Source: a virus
Length of the DNA stretch: 48,365 nucleotides
Reading direction: 5' to 3' (one strand)
IMG/VR virus record: IMGVR_UViG_3300013297_000009
Location: 1-48,365 of that record
In this document: positions 22,741 to 30,048 of the stretch, piece by piece
How positions within the stretch are numbered: the stretch's first letter is position 1
Layout of the letters: each line of letters begins with the position of its first letter
Notes under the pieces: generated by a model
What the model was told of the DNA's origin: nothing
Databases searched by the model: none
What the model saw: only the letters and a program-made list of their open reading frames with translations
Program-made: the position numbers and the translations under genes

Positions 22741-23326
22741 ACTCTCCAAGTCCGTGCAGCGGCGAATGCATGAGCCCGGGTTCGTTGCCAACTACTTTGT
22801 AGGCTCCGGGATAGATATCGGGTGTGGAGAGGATGCGCTAGACCAGTACGGTCCGCAGTTCCCCCTGATGACTGCGCTAAAGCGGTGGGATATTCAGGAC
22901 GGCGATGCCCAGTACATGGAGGGCGTGCCGGACAATGAGTATGACTTCGTGCACTCAGCGCACTGCTTGGAGCATGTTTATAACCCGGTAATTGCGCTGG
23001 ATAACTGGATACGGATATGCAAGCCTGGTGGTCACCTCGTAGTCTTGATTCCCGATGAGGACCTGTACGAGCAAGGCGTTTGGCCCCCAAACTTCAACAC
23101 AGATCATAAGTGGGCTTTTACGTTGTTTAAGGTTGAGAGCTGGTGTCCAAAGAGCATGAATGTGCTGACGCTGCTCTGCCGGCCCGACATCGAGGTTTTG
23201 AGTGTTAAGCAGTTGCATCAGACGTTTCGGCACTATCCAGAACGGTTTGACCAGACAATGACGCCGCTGGGTGAATGCGCCATTGAGTTTGTTGTGAGGA
23301 AACGGGAATGTCAGCAACAGCGTTAG
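22733..23326 (+). CDS. SAM-dependent methyltransferase (class I), 197 aa
   Basis: ATG 22733 overlaps the glycosyltransferase end by 8 nt, so the two are coupled. SAM-binding motif I (GSGIDIGCGED, about residues 24-34) and the Methyltransf_11 post-motif HSAHCLEHVYNPVIALDNW then CKPGGHLVVLIPDED are clear. There is no DNA target motif (DPPY), so the substrate is probably a sugar, lipid or protein. The pairing suggests methylation of the sugar added by the upstream enzyme. Confidence 0.85.
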   Translation: MYELSKSVQRRMHEPGFVANYFVGSGIDIGCGEDALDQYGPQFPLMTALKRWDIQDGDAQYMEGVPDNEYDFVHSAHCLEHVYNPVIALDNWIRICKPGGHLVVLIPDEDLYEQGVWPPNFNTDHKWAFTLFKVESWCPKSMNVLTLLCRPDIEVLSVKQLHQTFRHYPERFDQTMTPLGECAIEFVVRKRECQQQR

Positions 23327-23940
23327 TGGTAGACCCGGCCAGTATGAGCGCGGTCCGTGGGATTATGGATGACACCTCCGCGCCGTACATCGTTTCGGAC
23401 GACAAGCTGCGCACGGTTATGCGCGATTCCAGGCGCACGGTTATGTTTCGTGACCCGGCGTATGCCAGCAGCGGCATCAATCCTTACTACACGTATCGGG
23501 GCCGGATACCTGTTCCTGCAAACGACACCGAAACATCCGTGCTACAGGCCCAAGGCGACCTCCGAACATACCAGGCTAAGCCTTACTACCGCCATTGGGA
23601 CGCTAACGGAACGGTGCTGGTTTGGTGGAATGGCGTTCAGAAGACGATTACCACGGATTACGACGTTAACTACCTGGAAGGCCGCGTGGTGTTTACCAGC
23701 GACGTTCAGGACTGGGAGATGATAACGGTAACGGCTTCATACTATCCGGTCTATTTCATCTCTCGGCAGATACTTCTACAGCAGATGGCAAGCGCGCAAG
23801 GCGGCGGTGCGAAGCTGTCTGACCAGGCCGGTGATGATAAGTGGACGTATGCCGGGATTAAGGATCGTATCTTCGCGCTCGATCAGATGGTGGCAAGCAT
23901 GGCCCCGAGAACGATCCGCAGAGAGATGAAGCTGTACTGA
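23308..23940 (+). CDS. Head-tail connector/adaptor protein, 210 aa
   Basis: First gene after the modification pair. It has a beta-rich region (TVLVWWNGVQKTITTDYDVN and GRVVFTSDVQDWEMITVTASYYPVYF) and helical ends. The TDYDVNYLEGRVVF block is common in siphovirus connector genes. Its location between capsid and tail-completion genes supports an adaptor role that stabilises packaged DNA. Confidence 0.65.
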   Translation: MSATALVVDPASMSAVRGIMDDTSAPYIVSDDKLRTVMRDSRRTVMFRDPAYASSGINPYYTYRGRIPVPANDTETSVLQAQGDLRTYQAKPYYRHWDANGTVLVWWNGVQKTITTDYDVNYLEGRVVFTSDVQDWEMITVTASYYPVYFISRQILLQQMASAQGGGAKLSDQAGDDKWTYAGIKDRIFALDQMVASMAPRTIRREMKLY

Positions 23941-24299
23941 TGAATGGAACAGCGTTACAAGCGGATAGGGCGCGGCTCATACGGCGCGAGGGGCAAGCGT
24001 TAACTGTTACCCGGCGAGCTAGTACGATGAGTGGGAGCGCGACTACGCAATCGATCTACTTCCTTTGCCAGCCTGTCGGGAAGGATGAGGCCATGGAATT
24101 GCAGATAGAGGGCAAGATTAACGCGGCCAACTCCAACCCTCACCGGTTCATATGTGCCGGTGATGAGGACGTTCTGGAGGGAGTAGACAGCCTTGTTTAT
24201 GGCGGTGATACCTACGATCTGGTTAACGTTAACCCGCATGTTCGGCAAGGTGTGAATCTGGCTTTGCACTGCATCGGCGTCAGGGTGAACGGAAGCTAA
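23940..24299 (+). CDS. Putative head-tail joining protein, 119 aa
   Basis: Starts by overlap with the TGA of the preceding gene. Short beta-rich protein (SIYFLCQPV, ELQIEGKI, LVYGGDTYDLVNVNP) typical of stopper/head-closure proteins. No specific motif; function from size and position. Confidence 0.6.
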   Translation: MNGTALQADRARLIRREGQALTVTRRASTMSGSATTQSIYFLCQPVGKDEAMELQIEGKINAANSNPHRFICAGDEDVLEGVDSLVYGGDTYDLVNVNPHVRQGVNLALHCIGVRVNGS

Positions 24300-24769
24300 T
24301 GCCAACTCTAACAGGGTTTGACTCAGGCAGCGGCATTGAGCAGCTTGACCGGCTCTCGGATAGCCTGCAACGACCCGGCGATATTCTGGGCAAGGTGGCC
24401 GATGCAGTCATATTCCCGATGCTTGCCCGAAACTACGTAGCTAGCGGTTTGAAGCAGCGCAGCGGGCGGCTGTTCAACGGGATTACGAAGCGCGGCGCAC
24501 CGGGCAACTACGTACGCGAATCGCCGGGCGAGATTACCGTAGGCGTGAGTTATGAGCAGATCCCGTATGCGCAGTCGATCCTTGAAGGTGCACAGGCGCA
24601 CGATATACCGAACGCGTTTGGTCGGGGTCCGAGGTTCGGTATAGGTGGCAGGTTCAATGGGAAGTTTCATCCGGGGAACAAGAAGTATCGGGTGTACTAC
24701 TGGACCGCTGAAGATATGAACATGGCACAGGAAGAGTTAAGGCGGTTGATGATGGAGAGGCGGAACTAG
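24299..24769 (+). CDS. Tail-completion protein (HK97 gp10-like), 156 aa
   Basis: ATG 24299 overlaps the upstream stop. It has a helical N-terminus (IEQLDRLSDSLQRPGDILGK) and the block KQRSGRLFNGITKR with YAQSILEGAQAH, as in HK97 gp10-type proteins, where a short R-S-G-x-L turn follows a helix. It attaches the tail tube end to the head. Confidence 0.72.
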   Translation: MPTLTGFDSGSGIEQLDRLSDSLQRPGDILGKVADAVIFPMLARNYVASGLKQRSGRLFNGITKRGAPGNYVRESPGEITVGVSYEQIPYAQSILEGAQAHDIPNAFGRGPRFGIGGRFNGKFHPGNKKYRVYYWTAEDMNMAQEELRRLMMERRN

Positions 24770-25393
24770 ATGCCGTGGACCGCAGGGTTCCAGACAACCG
24801 TAATTGGACCGGATGAAGCGCGACTGGTAGCTGTGCGCGGGCTGATGATAGACAGTACGAAACTGTCCGACCTGAACGCCACGCTCGCCCTGTCACCCTT
24901 TTCCAGCTTCCCTACGGTGACGTCAGCGAATTTCCTGATTGGCGACCCTGATACGTTCGCGGAATCAAAGCCTGTGATTGTCTGCGTGTACGGAGGTGGT
25001 AAGGGTGCGGGGCTGGACCGCGAGAGCATGTTCAAAGAGATCGGGATGCCCAACGTCAGCACCATCAAGAACACGTTTCACACGAACATCAGGGTCTATA
25101 TCCACCCGAACTACGCGTTTCCCGCGGCAGACAGCACCGCAACCAGTGTGGAGCAGCAGGCAGAGTACCGGGAACGGCTACTGTCTCGGGTTGTGGAGTG
25201 GATATGCTCGGACATCTTCGCGACCGTGGCAGGTGTAGACACCACGCTCACTTCACAGCAGATGACACAGACGGGTGACAATTTCACCATGACCTATGTA
25301 TCCCAGGTTCAAAAGGGCGTGTTTGAGAAGGGTATCGAGGGCAAGTTCCGCTGTTTGGGCGCACAGCTCACATTAACCAGCACTCTCCAGTAA
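24770..25393 (+). CDS. Tail terminator-like protein, 207 aa
   Basis: ATG 24770 directly after the upstream stop. Strands with a NIRVYIHPNYAFPA block and the VVEWICSDIF helix, then FTMTYVSQVQKGVFEKGIEGKF. Position before the tube protein is that of the terminator that caps the tube and fixes tail length. Motif support is weak. Confidence 0.5.
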   Translation: MPWTAGFQTTVIGPDEARLVAVRGLMIDSTKLSDLNATLALSPFSSFPTVTSANFLIGDPDTFAESKPVIVCVYGGGKGAGLDRESMFKEIGMPNVSTIKNTFHTNIRVYIHPNYAFPAADSTATSVEQQAEYRERLLSRVVEWICSDIFATVAGVDTTLTSQQMTQTGDNFTMTYVSQVQKGVFEKGIEGKFRCLGAQLTLTSTLQ

Positions 25394-25403
25394 AGGGGTT
25401 GAA

Positions 25404-25601
25404 ATGGCAGACGATAAGAAAATTGACTATAAGGCAGTCACCATTCAGGCTTTGACCGATGGCGTGACAGCGTTGACTAAACTTCGGGACGGGCTGCCAT
25501 CAGAAGGCGGCACCGAGCCGGACGTTGTGAAGGGTGCGCGTAGCGGATTCGGCGCGGCAATCGGCACGCTTAACGATGCCATCAGAGAGGCAGGTGTGTA
25601 A
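25404..25601 (+). CDS. Hypothetical tail-region protein, 65 aa
   Basis: Small helical protein (YKAVTIQALTDGVTALTKLRDG). It lies between terminator and tube genes and overlaps the tube start by 1 nt. Function unknown; possibly a tail assembly factor. Confidence 0.55.
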   Translation: MADDKKIDYKAVTIQALTDGVTALTKLRDGLPSEGGTEPDVVKGARSGFGAAIGTLNDAIREAGV

Positions 25602-26473
25602 TGGCGGTTCAGCAGTCAAAAGGCTTTCTAGGATGGGCAGCCGTTAAGAAGACAGGGGGCCAAACATCCACCGGCCCCGCTCTAGCCACCATCTATTCGT
25701 TCCCGATTGCGGCAGTAAATCCGCGCAACCCGGTCAACACGTCGTACGCCTCTGTGATTAACGCGGCGGGCGCACTCTCACTAAAGACGGCAGGCAAGAA
25801 GACGCCGAGCGTGAGCCTGCGAAGTATCCCGCTGAAATCCAGCTTCTTCACGAACATCTTCCTGCTGTCTATGATAGGCGGCAGCACATCGTACCTCGAC
25901 ACGAACAACAACTCAGACGAGTACTGCGTCGGTGTCAATAATGGGTCGTCAACCCGGTACTACGAGCTGGCAAAGTGTTCGCAGGTATCGTTCTACCAGA
26001 CGGCTCCGGGCGGTCCGATTAATATGGATATGGACTGGCTGGCAGTGTACGGGGATTCCGAACTCGGAACCACCACTATTGCAACGCCCTCAACCGACGC
26101 CGGATCTACTTACGATATCACGAAGACCGATTTCAACAGTACCTTGGATGCCGTTTACTCATGGCGGCTTACGCTGATGCGGCCCCAGGCCTACCAGTTC
26201 GAGTGTGACGGCACTCAGTACAGCGATACGTTGCAGAGCGGCATGATTGGGGGAACGTTCAGCTATACGACCTCCCCGCTTTCAGCCACCGTCGCCACAA
26301 CCGATATCACCATCAAACTCGGTACGGCAGGCTCAGGCGTTCAATTGGCGTTGAAGGTCAACCTTGACGAGAAGGCGGAGGATGTTGTCTCCGCGCTCGG
26401 CACCCGCTCCATCACCTACACCCTGATTAACTCTTCGACTGGGGCATACCCGGCAACCATTACGAGCTTCTAA
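25601..26473 (+). CDS. Major tail tube protein, 290 aa
   Basis: Polymerises around the tape measure to form the tail tube. Beta-rich with Thr/Ser/Gly, opening GFLGWAAVKKTGGQTSTG; ends with an Ig-like or second tube segment (LSATVATTDITIKLGTAGSG, then SITYTLINSSTGAYPATITSF). Order (terminator, tube, G/GT, tape measure) supports this. Confidence 0.8.
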   Translation: MAVQQSKGFLGWAAVKKTGGQTSTGPALATIYSFPIAAVNPRNPVNTSYASVINAAGALSLKTAGKKTPSVSLRSIPLKSSFFTNIFLLSMIGGSTSYLDTNNNSDEYCVGVNNGSSTRYYELAKCSQVSFYQTAPGGPINMDMDWLAVYGDSELGTTTIATPSTDAGSTYDITKTDFNSTLDAVYSWRLTLMRPQAYQFECDGTQYSDTLQSGMIGGTFSYTTSPLSATVATTDITIKLGTAGSGVQLALKVNLDEKAEDVVSALGTRSITYTLINSSTGAYPATITSF

Positions 26474-26475
26474 CC

Positions 26476-26922
26476 ATGAATCCAATTCGAGTGTTTGTAT
26501 ACGAGGAAGACGGCCAGGCCTACGCCTACGGGCTGGAATGGTTCAAGCAGTTCAATCTTGATACGGAGGACGACGTTACGGCGGTCTATGGCGAAGCTGG
26601 GGGTAAATGGGAGCAGGTAACGCTGAAGACGTTGACGGCCCAGACAGATCGCGACGTGAAGCGGGCCGCACGTATACCGGACACGGAACGCGGCTTTATT
26701 CTGGATGAAACCGAACTCCCCGCTGCCCGCGCGTCTATCTGCGTTCAGGAGTGGTCGTTCCCGCAGCCTGTCAGCAAAGACGGGTACAACGCGCTTCCCA
26801 TTGCGGTGGCCGCGTACATCGATGCCAATATCTGCGTGCGGCTTTACGGTGGTGCCGCCGACCCTTTTTTCTTGAACTACTTGAAAAACAGGCAGCCCAT
26901 CTTAGAGGCGAAACCGGCGTAA
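26476..26922 (+). CDS. Tail assembly chaperone gpG-like, 148 aa
   Basis: Cytosolic chaperone for the tape measure. The 0-frame product ends 26922 in LKNRQPILEAKPA. Mid-protein blocks (LTAQTDRDVKRAARIPDTER) are helical and acidic. A slippery stretch near codon 130 (26862-26871) allows part of the ribosomes to shift -1 into the downstream frame, as in the gpG/gpGT pairs of many siphoviruses. Confidence 0.78.
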   Translation: MNPIRVFVYEEDGQAYAYGLEWFKQFNLDTEDDVTAVYGEAGGKWEQVTLKTLTAQTDRDVKRAARIPDTERGFILDETELPAARASICVQEWSFPQPVSKDGYNALPIAVAAYIDANICVRLYGGAADPFFLNYLKNRQPILEAKPA

Positions 26923-27152
26923 CCATTAACTGGGGCGACCTGCACGAGGCGGTGCTGGAATGGCTGCATCACAAGAATGGGTGGCCGTCGCAGTATCCTG
27001 ATGGAGATATGCCCGCAGACGTAGCGATAGGGTTTCAGTACCTGTTGCGGACCGAGAAGGCAAGCAGTCAGGGCATTGAGGAGTTGCAGTCGGCTATCAT
27101 GCACGAAAACGAGCACTTTTTGAGGTTGCAGAAGCAGTCATTCGGAAACTAA
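26476..27152 (+). CDS. Frameshift fusion tail chaperone gpGT-like
   Basis: Read by -1 frameshift at 26862-26871. The -1 frame continues FLELLEKQAAHLRGETG, then INWGDLHEAVLEWLHHKNGW, and ends in 27152. That second part has no ribosome site of its own. The fusion would have about 225 residues and bridge gpG and the tape measure. Known gpGT proteins act the same way. Confidence 0.75.
26862..26871 (+). promoter_or_regulatory. -1 ribosomal frameshift site
   Basis: In 0-frame the codons are GAC-CCT-TTT-TTC. They contain two overlapping slippery heptamers, C-CCT-TTT (26862-26868) and T-TTT-TTC (26865-26871). A third, weaker one (G-AAA-AAC) follows a few codons later. Sliding back one base restores the frame of the T domain. 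Confidence 0.8.
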
Positions 27153-27155
27153 GCA

Positions 27156-29597
27156 ATGCCAGACAATGAACTCTCACTAGGCTTAAGCGTTCAGAAGGAC
27201 ATTGACGAGCTTAAGCGGTTTCAGCAGGAGCTAAAGAACACCAAGGCTCTGGCGTCTGAAGCCGTGGCAGCCTTCCGTGGTGGCACTGGCTCGGCTGCTG
27301 ATGCGCGTCAGGCCATCAATGCGGCTTCCCAGGCAGGGACCGGGGGTGTTCAGGGGTCCGCTTCTTCGGGTTCTTCTGGCGGCGCGACTCCGGCCTCCGT
27401 AATGGCCGCTGCGAGCGTGCAGGGTAGACCGGCTGATGTAGCGGCTTATAACCTCTTAACTAAGCAGTTCCCCGGAATGCCGCAACGCTATTACGATGAT
27501 GCTGCTCAAAAGCTGGGCGTGTCTATAGGTGCGCCTGCATCAAGCAGTTTCAACTCTAACGCCGCGATGATCGGTATCGCTCAAACGGCGATGAGTGCTG
27601 CTAGTGGACTTGGAAATGCGGCTGCGCTTGCCGCTGCATCCTCTGCCGCTGGTGCTGGTGGCGGTTTTGGAGGCCCCGGCGCATGGACAGGGCATGCGGC
27701 TACTTTCGCGGCCCAGAACGCCAACGGATACGGCAGCTTCTCTCCTGCACAACTCGCGTTCTTTCAAGGTCAAACCAACCTCGCGTACCTCCCCACTGCG
27801 ATGGCAGCCACTCAGAACGCAATCGCTAGACGAATAGCCCCGGGTAACTTTCCACAGACCCAGGCCTCAATACTCGCGAATCAGGTGAGCCTTGGGTATA
27901 TCGGCGTTGAAGGGATTTCTGGAGGGTTCAATCTCGCGACAAACGCGACACGCGCAGGTATGACACCTGCTGCCTCTCCGATGGCTGGAATGGAACTAGG
28001 CGGGAGAATCGGCGGCAGCTTGTTAGGGCTTGGGATCGGGATTTTGTCAGGAAACCCGATAGTCGCAGCGATGGCAATGATGGGAGGCGGCGAAGTCGGT
28101 TCCTCGGCTATGCGTTACTTTGGCGCACCGGCCCAGAATGCCACGGACGCGGCGTTCGCGATGGCCCCGTTCAGGAACTCGCTTAGCGGCATGGAGACGG
28201 GTTACAAACTTAGCGGCTCGATGTACCGGCTGCAAGAAATGCAGAGAATAGCGAACGAGTCATTCAAGTCTGGATCGCCGTTTCGATTCTCTGACGCGCT
28301 AGCTCCTGATATGGGAAAGGCGGCAAGTAGCATTAATGAAGGGCTCTTTTTGGGAGGGATCGACCCGTATCAGCGCGCAGGCAACGGACGAGTATATCAT
28401 CCGGGCGAAGCAGACTTCCAGCACGCTAGAGATATCGTTGACGGCAAGACAGGTACAACGCCATCATTGCGGGCCCCGTTTGGGCTGGGATATCTTGGTA
28501 TTGGGCAGATTAAAGAGATAGCCGGAGTCGGGCGCGAGCAAGTCGGCGAAATGTATCTGCGCCGTATCGCTTCCATTTATGGTGCGCCGAACGTTGCTGC
28601 ACAATCGGAACGAATGGCCCCGATGTTTGCCTCGCTTCCTTCAACGGGTGGCAACATTACCGACATGATGGCTCGGTTCGGCCCGGTTGCCGTCAGCGCG
28701 TTTCTGAGAATACAGAATGATGATCTGACGTCCTCGGTTCCTTCCGGCGACCTCATGCACAACTTCGCGACAAAGCAAGGGTTGGATCGGCAGGCGGCAC
28801 TCGCGTCCCTTCAGGTCATCGGTGCTGGTGGCGGTGTGGCTGAAGCGATGAAGGCGAAGATGGCTGAAATTGCCAAGATGCCGGGAGGCGCGAAGAGTCT
28901 TGACTACGCTCAGACGTCAGCTAATTACCGATCAGGATTGAGCCAGCAATTCGGAGATGACATTACCGCAAAGTACGGAATGGAGCAACTCGGGATTCGT
29001 GAACGTCTGGCAATGGCGCAGTTGCGGCCATACGCGCCGGGCGCGGTCTATGGTGAGCAGGCTGCTTTAATCCGAAGCCAGCGCGGCGAAGCTGGAATGA
29101 TTGCCCAGCAGATAGCCCAGCGAAAAGCTGACGGCACCCTCTCTGTACAGGAAGAATACAGCCTCCGCGCACGGCAGGCAAGCGCGAATATTGAAGCGGC
29201 ACAGGGAATCGCTACGATAGCGGAAGGTGGCGCGAATATCCTGCCTGGGCTGTCTGGCGGAATGCCTGCCGGATTGAGTAGGTTCAATTCCCCAATGCTC
29301 GCCTCGCTTATGCTTGGTAGATACGGTTCGCCGCGACGTTCGGCAGGTTCGTTTAATGGCGCTCATGCTGCCGCACAGGATGCATTTTATGATGGCTTTG
29401 GAGTCTCAAGCGGGCCGTACAGTCGCAGCGGAGGAGCTAATGATTTCAGCGGCGGGCGTGTTGAGGAGTTGCTCGGAAGGATTGTGAATCTTCTGGAAGG
29501 TCTGAATGGGACTGGAAAAGGTTCATTCCCGAGCAATAACGGCGGGAGTGGGAACACCGATCAGAACGGTGTAAGATGGCAAGGCAACTTCAATTAA
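27156..29597 (+). CDS. Tape measure protein, 813 aa
   Basis: Sets tail length and is ejected with DNA. Ala/Gly-rich and helical throughout, with a hydrophobic transmembrane-like stretch at about residues 288-315 (GGSLLGLGIGILSGNPIVAA). At about 1.5 angstrom per residue it predicts a tail of about 120 nm. Its C-terminus (RVEELLGRIVNLLEGLNGTG) is a small amphipathic helix. The stop (TAA) overlaps the stop of a minus-strand gene, so transcripts converge here without a visible terminator. Confidence 0.88.
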   Translation: MPDNELSLGLSVQKDIDELKRFQQELKNTKALASEAVAAFRGGTGSAADARQAINAASQAGTGGVQGSASSGSSGGATPASVMAAASVQGRPADVAAYNLLTKQFPGMPQRYYDDAAQKLGVSIGAPASSSFNSNAAMIGIAQTAMSAASGLGNAAALAAASSAAGAGGGFGGPGAWTGHAATFAAQNANGYGSFSPAQLAFFQGQTNLAYLPTAMAATQNAIARRIAPGNFPQTQASILANQVSLGYIGVEGISGGFNLATNATRAGMTPAASPMAGMELGGRIGGSLLGLGIGILSGNPIVAAMAMMGGGEVGSSAMRYFGAPAQNATDAAFAMAPFRNSLSGMETGYKLSGSMYRLQEMQRIANESFKSGSPFRFSDALAPDMGKAASSINEGLFLGGIDPYQRAGNGRVYHPGEADFQHARDIVDGKTGTTPSLRAPFGLGYLGIGQIKEIAGVGREQVGEMYLRRIASIYGAPNVAAQSERMAPMFASLPSTGGNITDMMARFGPVAVSAFLRIQNDDLTSSVPSGDLMHNFATKQGLDRQAALASLQVIGAGGGVAEAMKAKMAEIAKMPGGAKSLDYAQTSANYRSGLSQQFGDDITAKYGMEQLGIRERLAMAQLRPYAPGAVYGEQAALIRSQRGEAGMIAQQIAQRKADGTLSVQEEYSLRARQASANIEAAQGIATIAEGGANILPGLSGGMPAGLSRFNSPMLASLMLGRYGSPRRSAGSFNGAHAAAQDAFYDGFGVSSGPYSRSGGANDFSGGRVEELLGRIVNLLEGLNGTGKGSFPSNNGGSGNTDQNGVRWQGNFN

Positions 29598-29845
29598 CGT
29601 CCAAAAGTGAAATACATAAACAGTAAGAGAGCGACAACAAAAACAACGCCCGCAATGATCTCTTTGGCTGGTGCAGTGTAAAACGGATTGAATCTATTCT
29701 CGTGGTTGTCTTGGAAATGAGGAATGGGCCGGGATGCCCTGTTCAATTCTAGTGGTTTGATGCGCTGTCCGCAGTCGCACATTTCCACGCTAGAGGGATT
29801 TGTTCTTTTGCAGAATGGGCAAACCTCATAATCGGTGTCAGGCAT
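29594..29845 (-). CDS. Zinc-ribbon tail-anchored membrane protein, leaderless moron gene, 83 aa
   Basis: Antisense gene within the tail operon. N-terminal Cys cluster CPFCKRTN ... CDCGQRI (CxxC...CxC), a Pro-rich linker and a C-terminal membrane segment (EIIAGVVFVVALLLFMYF, about residues 62-79). It is probably anchored with its head in the cytoplasm. ATG 29845 lies 7 nt after a consensus -10, so the mRNA would begin at or next to the start codon. An in-frame ATG at 29854 is inside the -10 box and cannot be used. It is likely expressed in the prophage and may confer exclusion or host change. Confidence 0.72.
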   Translation of the reverse strand: MPDTDYEVCPFCKRTNPSSVEMCDCGQRIKPLELNRASRPIPHFQDNHENRFNPFYTAPAKEIIAGVVFVVALLLFMYFTFGR

Positions 29846-29852
29846 ACCCGGC

Positions 29853-29882
29853 ATTATACGAAACGAACCTGCATGGTGTCAA
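29853..29882 (-). promoter_or_regulatory. Consensus minus-strand promoter of the moron gene
   Basis: On the minus strand TTGACA (29882-29877), 18-bp spacer and TATAAT (29858-29853), both six of six consensus. It fires against the tail operon. The -10 surround TCGTATAATG is also found in the small-RNA promoter at 36604-36633. Confidence 0.85.
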
Positions 29883-29899
29883 TGAAAAACGTCACAAGC

Positions 29900-30013
29900 C
29901 TACCTGCGCTTACTGCGCTTCGAATCTTTCCAGCCTATATAAGCGAGGCCGATTAACAGACCAGCCACTACTACCGCCGCCTCTAAGAAGTCCTGTAGAA
30001 GTGAAATTTGCAT
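29900..30013 (-). CDS. Tiny single-pass membrane protein, 37 aa
   Basis: Antisense frame: a short amphipathic start (ISLLQDFLEA), a membrane segment (AVVVAGLLIGLAYIGW) and a basic end (KDSKRSKRR). It has no Shine-Dalgarno site, but a possible promoter (TTGAGG-N18-TACTAT) ends 5 nt before the ATG, so it too may be leaderless. It fills an otherwise gene-free gap between the tape measure and the next tail gene. Could be a small toxin-like or accessory membrane peptide. Confidence 0.5.
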   Translation of the reverse strand: MQISLLQDFLEAAVVVAGLLIGLAYIGWKDSKRSKRR

Positions 30014-30018
30014 AACCA

Positions 30019-30048
30019 ATAGTACCAGAACCTTATGTCAACCCTCAA
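30019..30048 (-). promoter_or_regulatory. Possible minus-strand promoter of the tiny membrane protein
   Basis: TTGAGG (30048-30043), 18-bp spacer and TACTAT (30024-30019), 5 nt before ATG 30013. Moderate match; it overlaps the start of the plus-strand gene at 30035. Confidence 0.4.
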
